Made by a program: the position numbers and the translations under genes. From Pseudomonadota bacterium (GTDB taxonomy: Bacteria; Desulfobacterota; DSM-4660; Desulfatiglandales; B25-G16), in assembly GCA_015223015.1 (NCBI GenBank), contig JADFWK010000073.1:1-16542 (forward strand): a stretch of 16,542 nt of DNA, written 5' to 3'. Position 1 is the first letter of the stretch, and every line of letters begins with the position of its first letter. The notes under the pieces were generated by a model. The model did no database searches and had not been told where the DNA came from. It saw nothing but the letters and a program-made list of their open reading frames with translations. Positions 6,631-14,131 of the stretch are shown one piece after another.

Positions 6631-6691
6631 AGGATACTTTTCCTACTTGTTTGTTATGAGGAAATGAGGCTGGGATTAGATTTTGGTTAAA
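6631..6691 (-). promoter_or_regulatory. Pho-box-like array upstream of the porin
   Basis: Minus-strand units at exact 11-bp steps are TTTAACC (6691-6685), TCTAATC (6680-6674), CCTCATT (6669-6663) and CATAACA (6658-6652). Units 3 and 4 closely match those before phoB (CCTCATG, GCTAACA). The best -10 candidate, TATCCT (6636-6631), is 15 bp from the last unit, which is further than usual. The array is therefore better supported than the -10. Confidence 0.5.
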
Positions 6692-6754
6692 TCGAGGTGA
6701 TGTATCCATTTGAAAAAGCTGGAATGCTTGTATGTAGAAGGGGAGAGAGAAAGG

Positions 6755-9700
6755 TTAAAATAATTCAAGGTATTCTTCTATTTCTTCGATTATTTGATCC
6801 ATGTATTCTTCATGAAAAGGGAGAGAAGAGCGTCTCTCTGTTATCCACGTCTTAAACTCCAGCACACTCTCAAGATTTTCTCTCCTCTTTGCCTCTTTCT
6901 TGAGTGCACGTGAGTCATCCATCTTGTTTTTGATCTCTTTCCATTTTTTTCTAAAACCTTCACCCTTTTTCCATCTTTCCAGGTTTTTCCTTCCAGAATA
7001 CAAATCTGGAAAAGCCCCTGAGTCAATAAGCTGTGCCATCCGCCTCGTGTTCTTATAGCATGCGTATCTGAATTCACAGTAAGAACAGGTCATTTCCTCG
7101 GTGGAATGATGGAAGATGCCCTTTTTCAAGAGGCTCATGAGCCCATCGGCATAATCGTCTATGAGTTTTACTCCAGTGAGATCAATGCCGGCTTTTTGAG
7201 CATACCGGTAGCTGATAGGGGAAGTAAGTGGATTGCTTTCAGAAAGGTGGCGTCTGTTTACCAGGTAATATCTTGCCACTCCGCCATTTATGTCCTTTTC
7301 CGCTGTAACAGCCACCAAGTAACCGGGAAGTTGGAAGGAAAGTCCTTTCTTGATGTCACTCAGGGCAGGAGCCCTTCCGGTTTTGTAGTCATAGATAACG
7401 GACATGTTATCGTTTGCGGGCAAGGCATCTACCCTGTCTATATAACCCCGTATCCTGGTTTTGCCGAGCGTGACTGGATTATTCACCTCATCTCCAAACC
7501 GGTATTCGAGTGCTGTTATCTTTTCTTGGCTGAGATTAGTTTCCTCAAAGCGGAGGATTTGGGCAAGCAGGCCTTCTCTTTCGGGAAGTCCACTTTCTGT
7601 AGAAACAGATGGCGTGTCCAAGCCTTCCATAATAGCGCTCTTCTGGGTTTCAAAAAAATCTAATCCCTCCAGGTAGGTCAGGCGGGAAAAATAATTCTCC
7701 CCGATTTGCCCTGCCAGACCAAAGGCCTTGGATAGGCCTATTGAGGCCACATTTTCACCACCCTTTCTCAACTCCTCAAATATCATCTTCAAGATAGCAT
7801 GAACATGAGAGCCTATATCTTTTAGAGATAGCTCCTCTTCTAACTCCTCTATGGTTTCGAGGCAAAAGATCTCCCTTAACAGATACCGCAAAGGGCAATT
7901 TGCTATCATATCCAGCCTGGAAGTGGAGAATATATCCTTGAGATGGTTAAGGTATTTCGTGAAATTCTGTGCCTCATGAACTAACCCATCGTATTCGGAA
8001 AGACCATCCACAGTGTTCCTTGCTACCATAGACCGTACACTTCTTATCACCGATTCATTAAGGAACAGATTTTCACCTAAGATGATATGTTCATAGGGGA
8101 AAGGACCTTGAGCTGAAGGCAGTGAGGTCTTTTGCTCCACTGCTACTGAATCCAAGAACTCCTGCTCGTGAGTAAAGCAAGGATTTTCCTCCCACGGAAA
8201 GGCGTTTTCCAACTCCTCTATGCCATGATAGAAATCCCCCTGTTGCATCATTGAGAGCATATCCAGCAGAACCGGGGATGGTTGAACATCTCTGTCTCTT
8301 ATGCTCCTGGGGTAAGAGAGGTAAAGGTTCTTGTGGTAGTTGCAAAGGATATAGCTGAAAAGATGCCGTGACAGGTCCGTAAAATCTGTCTTTCTGAGAG
8401 GCCCGGTTGAGCTCTCAGGTATGATAAAATCATCCGGTTCTTTCAGGGGGAACTCGTCGGCGCTGAGACCACCGGCAAAGATACAGTCAAATGAGCAGCC
8501 CATAATATCAGGGTATTCAGATACATCTATGGATCCCTTCAGGTGGTCTTCTATGATCCTGGTGTGATTAAGAAGGGCATCGAATCCTCTTTTGAATCGC
8601 TCCAGCAGCGGGGTACTTTTGGTAGAGGCTATGAATGACTCTGTCTTTTCCAGGTCGCGGGCTGTCCTCACCGTTAGATCCTTCAACGAATTAAAAGCCC
8701 TCATATCTCTTCTAATGATTCTCTCGGTTACTTCCCGGTCAGATCTTCTCTGATCTTTGAGGAGAGACAACACATTCTTCTGCACTCCGAATATATCAAG
8801 GAGATAAAAAAGGCCTTGGACAACCTCCTTTGGACGTGTCTTTTTCAGTAAATCCCTCAACGGCTCAACGTTTTTCTCTAAATGAAACAGCTGATGCATA
8901 AAGGTGTAGTAATCAGAAAGGATATCTTGCCGCTCTTTTTCATTGCGGCAGTTTTTATACAGGAAAAAGAAATGATCTCTTGCCTGGGGCAAATACTCAC
9001 CAAGCACATCACCACCCTTAATACCACACAGCCTGGCAGTCTTATCAAGGGTGGCTACGTCCAGCTGCCATTTTGCCTTATCAGTAGATTGTGACTTAAA
9101 AAAAGTGGCAACGGCTTGCTTATGTTCTTCGGCGAAGAAGGCCCCCTGCTTTTCCAAGAGCAGGAGCCATTGAAGCTGTGCGTGCTCGTCCGGGCGCTCT
9201 TTGATTGGATCCACGAGGCTAGAGGTGAAAAACTCGTGTATGTCTTTTCTCCTATAATCATTGAGGGGGATATCGATGAGCAGTTGAAAAATCCTTGATA
9301 GAGGAGATGAAGACAGAGGTACGCCCCTTGCTATATTGAAGGGGATTCCGTATTCTGAAAATATCTCATAAATAAGGGAGGCGTACTCGTTGAGATCGGG
9401 GAGGATTACCCTTATGCTGCTGAGATCACCTATTTTTTCCTGGTTGACAATTCTCTTTATTTCGCCTGCGATTTCCCTGATTTCATCCAACCTTGAATGA
9501 AAAGATCTTATCTTTAACCCTTTTTCTTTGCCATGATCATATTTCCCCGACCGATAAAGGCCATTGGCAAAAGGATTTTTGAATTCCTCGGCTGGTGCCC
9601 TTTTAATGGTGGTCAGAAATCCGGCCTCCTTTACTCTTTCCATCAGGGGAACAAGTGAGGTAAAGATTCTGTATGCCTCATGATCGCTACCATTTCCAGG

Positions 9701-10513
9701 TTCGCTATGGCCTGCGGCTTTACGGAATGCTTGAAGGGGATCGTTTTCCTGTGCATCAAAATCAAGAAGCCAGAGAATCTCATCTACACGCTGAAAGAGA
9801 GAATAGAGGATTTCCTCTTCGGCCTTGGTAATAGTAATGAAGCCGTCAAAGATAATAGCATTGATATCTTTTAAGAGGCTTGGGGGTTTACCGCTGGCCA
9901 GGAACGATCGCACGCTAAAGACGATATCGTCATTATCGTAGAGCCTGTTGGTTCTTTTGAATTCCTCATAATCGCCAAAGAGGAGGGCGAGATCGCTATC
10001 CAGGGCATACCTCTGTTCTCCGGCCCCAGCCCTCAAATCATCCAACTGGATTATTTTGTGAGAAAGGTGATCAACAAAGCGGTCTTCAAAGTTGTTGCTG
10101 ACCAAAAGAGAAAAGAATTCCAAGATTTGGTGATATATCCCTGGCACGCTTTCATTTCGGAATGAGGGGCCAAATAAGGGAGAAAAATATTGTAAACCTT
10201 CAGGCATCTGATTTCTCTTATGCAGAATAACCCTCACTGCCAACTCCTTCATTGTTTCATCCATAGAGGAGAAATTCCTGAATGAGTGATATAGGATATC
10301 ATCATAAAATATCCTGCTCACTATAGAGGTGAGGGTGTCCACTGGCCGGTGTAGCCAGCCAGGTCCTTGGTTTTCAAGTTGCAGGACCACACTATGAGAG
10401 GGGACTATGCGGAGGGAATTCTCCAATGAAATCCCCCGAATAGACATATCTTCCTGAGAGAGCCTTCTTCTCTCCTCGGTTGTCTGACCTATGAGGTAGG
10501 TGATCTGGGTCAT
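6755..10513 (-). CDS. AddB/RecB-type PD-(D/E)XK nuclease with helicase-like N-terminus
   Basis: This large cytosolic protein (about 1252 aa) resembles AddB subunits of helicase-nucleases that resect double-strand breaks. The C-terminal nuclease is complete: GSHVHAIL (His about 905), IDRVD (Asp about 1026), DYKTG (Asp about 1042, Lys about 1044) and QLPGY (Gln about 1061). Four cysteines match the AddB iron-sulfur pattern: one in NCPLRYL (about 873) and three in CSYCEFRYAC (about 1143, 1146, 1152). The N-terminal two thirds look like a superfamily I helicase (LRIVPS, then RPVDTLTSIVSRIF, later IIFDGF), but I see no Walker A GxGKT, so it is probably a structural, inactivated helicase. The start is uncertain. 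The ATG at 10513 lacks a clear ribosome binding site, and the frame stays open to a TTG at 10600 through unlikely residues. No addA-like partner adjoins it, and the next gene downstream is the porin. Confidence 0.85.
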   Translation of the reverse strand: MTQITYLIGQTTEERRRLSQEDMSIRGISLENSLRIVPSHSVVLQLENQGPGWLHRPVDTLTSIVSRIFYDDILYHSFRNFSSMDETMKELAVRVILHKRNQMPEGLQYFSPLFGPSFRNESVPGIYHQILEFFSLLVSNNFEDRFVDHLSHKIIQLDDLRAGAGEQRYALDSDLALLFGDYEEFKRTNRLYDNDDIVFSVRSFLASGKPPSLLKDINAIIFDGFITITKAEEEILYSLFQRVDEILWLLDFDAQENDPLQAFRKAAGHSEPGNGSDHEAYRIFTSLVPLMERVKEAGFLTTIKRAPAEEFKNPFANGLYRSGKYDHGKEKGLKIRSFHSRLDEIREIAGEIKRIVNQEKIGDLSSIRVILPDLNEYASLIYEIFSEYGIPFNIARGVPLSSSPLSRIFQLLIDIPLNDYRRKDIHEFFTSSLVDPIKERPDEHAQLQWLLLLEKQGAFFAEEHKQAVATFFKSQSTDKAKWQLDVATLDKTARLCGIKGGDVLGEYLPQARDHFFFLYKNCRNEKERQDILSDYYTFMHQLFHLEKNVEPLRDLLKKTRPKEVVQGLFYLLDIFGVQKNVLSLLKDQRRSDREVTERIIRRDMRAFNSLKDLTVRTARDLEKTESFIASTKSTPLLERFKRGFDALLNHTRIIEDHLKGSIDVSEYPDIMGCSFDCIFAGGLSADEFPLKEPDDFIIPESSTGPLRKTDFTDLSRHLFSYILCNYHKNLYLSYPRSIRDRDVQPSPVLLDMLSMMQQGDFYHGIEELENAFPWEENPCFTHEQEFLDSVAVEQKTSLPSAQGPFPYEHIILGENLFLNESVIRSVRSMVARNTVDGLSEYDGLVHEAQNFTKYLNHLKDIFSTSRLDMIANCPLRYLLREIFCLETIEELEEELSLKDIGSHVHAILKMIFEELRKGGENVASIGLSKAFGLAGQIGENYFSRLTYLEGLDFFETQKSAIMEGLDTPSVSTESGLPEREGLLAQILRFEETNLSQEKITALEYRFGDEVNNPVTLGKTRIRGYIDRVDALPANDNMSVIYDYKTGRAPALSDIKKGLSFQLPGYLVAVTAEKDINGGVARYYLVNRRHLSESNPLTSPISYRYAQKAGIDLTGVKLIDDYADGLMSLLKKGIFHHSTEEMTCSYCEFRYACYKNTRRMAQLIDSGAFPDLYSGRKNLERWKKGEGFRKKWKEIKNKMDDSRALKKEAKRRENLESVLEFKTWITERRSSLPFHEEYMDQIIEEIEEYLELF

Positions 10514-10600
10514 AAGATGCAGATTCTGTGGGGTTTTTGATGTCTGCCAGCCGCATGGAGTCTGATGCAGGCGGATCACAAGGAAAATCCGGAAACCCAA

Positions 10601-10824
10601 AAATGATTTTGACAGATTTATAAAAATGATACAAGATATTAAATATATGGTTTTATTTGTTTCACTGGTTCAATTGGTTGGTATCGTTCAAAAGTGTTGG
10701 CATGAACCATAGTGAGCAGTTGTTCACGTTCTAAAGGAGGCCATGACTGTTTTTGTACGCCTAGGTACCAAAACGAATAGAACCAACAGAACTAATCAAA
10801 GAGATCTAAGGAAAATAACTTCTT
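10601..10824. other. Intergenic region between divergent genes, imperfect inverted repeat
   Basis: This lies between the minus-strand nuclease and the plus-strand AMMECR1 frame. The segment near 10661-10690 (rich in GGTTCAATTGGTTGG) and the segment near 10771-10800 (AACGAATAGAACCAACAGAA) match as an imperfect inverted repeat at roughly two thirds of 30 positions. This hints at an old palindromic element about 140 bp long. AAAGGAGG at 10733-10740 sits only 2 nt before an ATG that opens a 29-codon frame, too close for a convincing start. No consensus promoter stands out. Confidence 0.35.
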
Positions 10825-10901
10825 ATGCCTGAAAGAATGGTGAACCCTGCCAGACTATTTATACAAAGCTCTAAATCCTGCCCGGACTTTTTGGGTCCTT
10901 C

Positions 10902-11070
10902 AGCCCGCCATAAATGGCACGGGCTTCTTTCTTACAGGGTGAATGAAGCTCCCCACAATAAGCTGCGGGGTATCAAATCAGAATTCGCCGAAGCCAACCC
11001 GCCTTCGCTGTTCAAGCTTCGGCGCGTTCGCCCCGCCATTCATCCCCGCAGCAAGCTGCAGGGTATTCTG
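10902..11070. repeat. Cluster of palindromic repeat units ahead of the AMMECR1 gene
   Basis: Several units are packed together. A palindrome AGCCCG...CGGGCT spans 10902-10925 with inner CCAT/ATGG arms. Two copies of a 23-bp unit lie at 10951-10973 and 11044-11066, fitting CCCCRCARYAAGCTGCRGGG followed by TAT. Between them are GC-rich TTCGCCGAAG / CTTCGGCG arms. Such units are typical of dispersed extragenic palindromes and are not protein-like when translated. They end just before a hydrophobic, signal-like reading frame. Confidence 0.65.
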
Positions 11071-11220
11071 GCGAAGGCGAACAAAAAATTTCTCACTTTT
11101 ATCATCTTTGTTTTACTCTCCTGCTTTCTCGCGTGTGGGGCATTTGGCTGTGAGCAAAACAATAAGAAACCTAAGAGAGAAGTTAGAAAAACAAGTAATA
11201 GTAAAAAGGGGGATGGGACC

Positions 11221-11808
11221 ATGGATAATGCAAAATGGATATCTGAAGATGAAGGAAAGTATCTTTTGGGGGTGGCCAGAAAAACCATAAGAGATAGATT
11301 ATCTAAGGCAGAAGAGCCCCAAATTGACCCGAAAGACCTGCCTGAGAAATTTCAGGAAAGACTGGGCACCTTTGTTACGGTAACCATAGATGATAACCTG
11401 AGAGGATGTATAGGGCATATCATACCTCGAGAGACACTGATTGAGGGGATTAGAGAAAATGCGCTGAACGCGGCCTTCAGAGACCCTCGATTCTCCCCGT
11501 TAACTCAAGAGGAATTTGACAAAATAGAGCTTGAGATCAGCATCCTCACACCTCCCCAGGAGCTTACCTACACAGACGCAGAAGATCTCTTAGACAAACT
11601 GAGGCCAGGGATAGATGGGGTAATCATCAAAAAGGGATTTAACGAGGCGACTTTTTTGCCCCAGGTTTGGGAACAGCTACCAGATAAGCGAGAGTTTCTG
11701 ACACATCTATGTCTGAAGGCAGGACTTTCTGCTTATAGCTGGGAGACAGAAAAACTCCAAGTCTCCATCTACCAGGTCCAGGCCTTTGAGGAGGAAAAAT
11801 CGAAATAA
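11221..11808 (+). CDS. AMMECR1-domain protein (AmmeMemoRadiSam protein A-like)
   Basis: From the ATG at 11221 the protein has 195 aa, the normal size of a single AMMECR1 domain. The signature LRGCIG is at 60-65, with AAFRDPRFSPL and FLPQVWEQ further on, all typical of the family. AMMECR1 proteins often accompany a Memo protein and a radical SAM enzyme, and to my knowledge their biochemical role is unsettled. The same frame is open from 10825, but the added stretch is translated repeat DNA. Between the two lies a lipoprotein-like segment (FLTFIIFVLLSCFLACGAFGC, ending about 40 codons after a repeat unit) with no start codon close enough to make it a working signal. GGGGGAT precedes the chosen ATG. 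A radical SAM enzyme of the matching type lies two genes downstream. Confidence 0.85.
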   Translation: MDNAKWISEDEGKYLLGVARKTIRDRLSKAEEPQIDPKDLPEKFQERLGTFVTVTIDDNLRGCIGHIIPRETLIEGIRENALNAAFRDPRFSPLTQEEFDKIELEISILTPPQELTYTDAEDLLDKLRPGIDGVIIKKGFNEATFLPQVWEQLPDKREFLTHLCLKAGLSAYSWETEKLQVSIYQVQAFEEEKSK

Positions 11809-11854
11809 TAACGATCCCACCAAAGCATCGATTTTTCACGGGACCGGGTACCTC

Positions 11855-13942
11855 ATGAATCTTACCAGTCTCATAATAGTATCCATTTTTGCGACCGGAA
11901 TATCATCTATAGCCGTTCAAATAGTAACGGTTAGAGAATTTCTTTCACAGTTTTCAGGCAATGAGATTACTATCTCCCTTGTTCTTTTTTGCTGGCTGAT
12001 CGTAAGTGGGCTTGGCTCTCTTGTATCAAGATTTTTTCCAAAGAAGTCAATTAACCTTTACTCTATTATTGCCCTGGTTACAGCTCTTCTCCCTTTGATT
12101 CAGATAACAGCGATAAGGCTTTTCAGAGACACCATCTTTATTCATGGAGAATCTCCAGGTTTTTATCCTATCTTTTTATACATACTGACCCTCAGTGCGC
12201 CGTATGCTTTCTTAATTGGCTTTATTCTTCCCTACTCGCTTGCTGTCATAAAGGCTCGTGGTGGACAATTTACTGCAGGACAATTGTACATCACCGACAA
12301 TATCGGCGATATTGCAGGCGGGGTTTTGTGTAGCTTTATTCTATTATATTTCTTAACACCGTTTAAGATAATAGCCGTCAGCTCATTTCTTTTAATCCTC
12401 ATTTCTCTTTTGCTTATTATCCGTATGAAAAGATACCTTATTTTTCTGATTTCCCTTTTTCCCGTTATTGCCTTTTTTGTTTTCTCCTTTGGACAAGGCT
12501 TTGAGCCTTCTACCCTTTTTAACCAGTATGGCTCTAATATCGTGAGCTACCAGGAATCGCCCTATGGGAGAATAGTATTAACCAAAGAAAAAGGGGAATA
12601 TACCCTTTGGGAATCTGGAACTCCTATTTTTTCCACCTTCAATATTACAGCTGCCGAGGAAAAGGTCCATTACCCCCTGTGCCAGCTGGATAGGATTGAA
12701 GACGTTTTGCTGGTATCAGGGGGCATGGGTGAAACCTTCGATGAGGTCTTGAAATACGCTCCTCGCCACATAGATTATGTAGAGTTGGATCCTACGTTAA
12801 TACGAGTGGCAACCCAATCTGGCCTCTTGAGCCCTAAAGCACAGGTTACGATTATCCCTACTGATGGAAGGAAACATATAACTCACACCAACAAACGGTA
12901 TTCAGCCGTCATCGTTGATCTTCCAGAGCCCGATACCTTCCAGATAAACCGATTCTACACAAAGGAGTTCTTTGAAAAGACCAAGAGGATTCTCGAGAAA
13001 GATGGAATCCTCTCTTTCTCTCTCATTGCAAATCCTAACTATTTATCAGAGGTCAGAATCAAGAAATTGTCCTCCATTTTCAACACCGTTAAGCAATGCT
13101 TTCGTAATGTTCTCTTGATCCCTGGCAGAGAAATCTATTTCCTTGCGAGCGATGGCCAGCTTACCGCTGATATCCCTCTTGAGCTAAAAAAAAGATCCAT
13201 TGTCACCTCCTATATCCATGGATTTTATTACGGAGACGTTACCAAAGAGAGGATTAAGTTTATCAATGAAGCCATTGATCCGGCCGAGCCTACTAACACT
13301 GACTTTCGGCCGAGGGTTATTAACATACTGTCCAAAGAGTGGTTCAAGAAGTATGGCACCTCACCCAATTGGTTTATGGCCGGCCTATTGGGGGTTCTTG
13401 TTCTCTACCTATCTTTAACAAGAAAGGAGGAATACGTTCTTTTCTCTACCGGCTTTGCTGCCATGGGTGTGGAGATGTTAATTCTGTTCTCTTTTCAGGT
13501 TATTTATGGCTATATCTATCTCAAGGTGGGTGCTATAATTACGTCATTCTTGCTTGGCCTTCTACCTGGTGCGGTCCTTGGAAATAAGTGGAAAAAAAGG
13601 GGTAAGGGTATGCTCTTAAGAGCAGAGGCTGGGATGATCCTCTTGCTTATTGTGTATCTGATTTGGGCAACCTTCTCCCAGTCCAGCATGCCGGAGTCTG
13701 TCTTTTTGCTATATGGTTTTACCTTTTCCATGCTGTGCGGATTCCAGTTCCCTATTGCTGCAGAGATGATAGGGGAAGAGAGAAGTCCTGCAGCCGGCCT
13801 ATTTGCCGCTGACCTGGTAGGCGCTGGTGCTGGTACCCTTGCAATAGGAACTTTGTTGATCCCTCTTTTTGGTGTTCAGGCTGCTATTATTGGCCTAATC
13901 TTGATAAAGGCTGCAAGCACCGTGGTGGTTTTAAGAGCATAG
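11855..13942 (+). CDS. Membrane-embedded spermidine-synthase-like protein
   Basis: This 695-aa protein has about six or seven N-terminal helices (residues 5-210), a soluble Rossmann domain (about 225-490) and about six C-terminal helices (505-692). The middle domain matches spermidine-synthase-like methyltransferase folds: SGGMGETFDEVLKY (288-301) at the nucleotide loop, YVELDP (308-313), PTDGRKHI (335-342) and VIVDLPEPDTF at the catalytic-Asp site, followed by RFYTKEFF. The loop reads GGMGE instead of the GGGDG of true spermidine synthases, so the aminopropyl reaction is uncertain. The two membrane bundles share a motif: LYITDNIGDIAGG (144-156) and LFAADLVGAGAGT (649-661), like the two halves of MFS proteins. 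I use the ATG at 11855, 46 nt after the AMMECR1 stop. A TTG at 11786 would overlap that gene. Substrate and direction are unknown. Confidence 0.8.
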   Translation: MNLTSLIIVSIFATGISSIAVQIVTVREFLSQFSGNEITISLVLFCWLIVSGLGSLVSRFFPKKSINLYSIIALVTALLPLIQITAIRLFRDTIFIHGESPGFYPIFLYILTLSAPYAFLIGFILPYSLAVIKARGGQFTAGQLYITDNIGDIAGGVLCSFILLYFLTPFKIIAVSSFLLILISLLLIIRMKRYLIFLISLFPVIAFFVFSFGQGFEPSTLFNQYGSNIVSYQESPYGRIVLTKEKGEYTLWESGTPIFSTFNITAAEEKVHYPLCQLDRIEDVLLVSGGMGETFDEVLKYAPRHIDYVELDPTLIRVATQSGLLSPKAQVTIIPTDGRKHITHTNKRYSAVIVDLPEPDTFQINRFYTKEFFEKTKRILEKDGILSFSLIANPNYLSEVRIKKLSSIFNTVKQCFRNVLLIPGREIYFLASDGQLTADIPLELKKRSIVTSYIHGFYYGDVTKERIKFINEAIDPAEPTNTDFRPRVINILSKEWFKKYGTSPNWFMAGLLGVLVLYLSLTRKEEYVLFSTGFAAMGVEMLILFSFQVIYGYIYLKVGAIITSFLLGLLPGAVLGNKWKKRGKGMLLRAEAGMILLLIVYLIWATFSQSSMPESVFLLYGFTFSMLCGFQFPIAAEMIGEERSPAAGLFAADLVGAGAGTLAIGTLLIPLFGVQAAIIGLILIKAASTVVVLRA

Positions 13943-13944
13943 GA

Positions 13945-14061
13945 ATGGGAGCATGTAAATTGCTGATTGTTCCATGTTTCGAGATGCGTGTTTTTGATGT
14001 AAAAACAAAGGGCCTTAGGGCACGAAAGATAGTATACTCAACAAAAACAGGCATTTCATAA
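13945..14061 (+). CDS. Short ORF of unknown status, 38 aa
   Basis: An ATG 2 nt after the membrane synthase stop opens 38 codons (MGACKLLIVPCFEMRVFDVK and on). It ends in TAA inside the otherwise empty 189-nt gap before the radical SAM gene. The previous gene's end supplies a poor AGGA-like site only 2 nt from the ATG. The peptide has three stretches of plausible strand composition but I recognise no family. The gap may equally be a dispersed repeat: its last part contains loose AACAACGGAC-like units at 14092-14120. Confidence 0.2.
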   Translation: MGACKLLIVPCFEMRVFDVKTKGLRARKIVYSTKTGIS

Positions 14062-14131
14062 CCGAAGGGAATACAAGGGCAACGATTCAAACCAACGGAC
14101 TACCCACAACTAACAACGGACACTGCGAGAA

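Noticed and set aside
10743..10832. 29-codon ORF after AAAGGAGG, overlapping the ATG at 10825
   Set aside because: The ribosome binding site is only 2 nt from the ATG and the peptide is composed of low-complexity TNRTNRTN residues from repeat DNA.
10825..11220. N-terminal extension of the AMMECR1 frame
   Set aside because: It translates palindromic repeat DNA and is not protein-like. The AMMECR1 domain is complete from 11221.
13887..14090. 67-codon minus-strand frame
   Set aside because: It is antisense to the end of the membrane synthase, with no start signal and no family.
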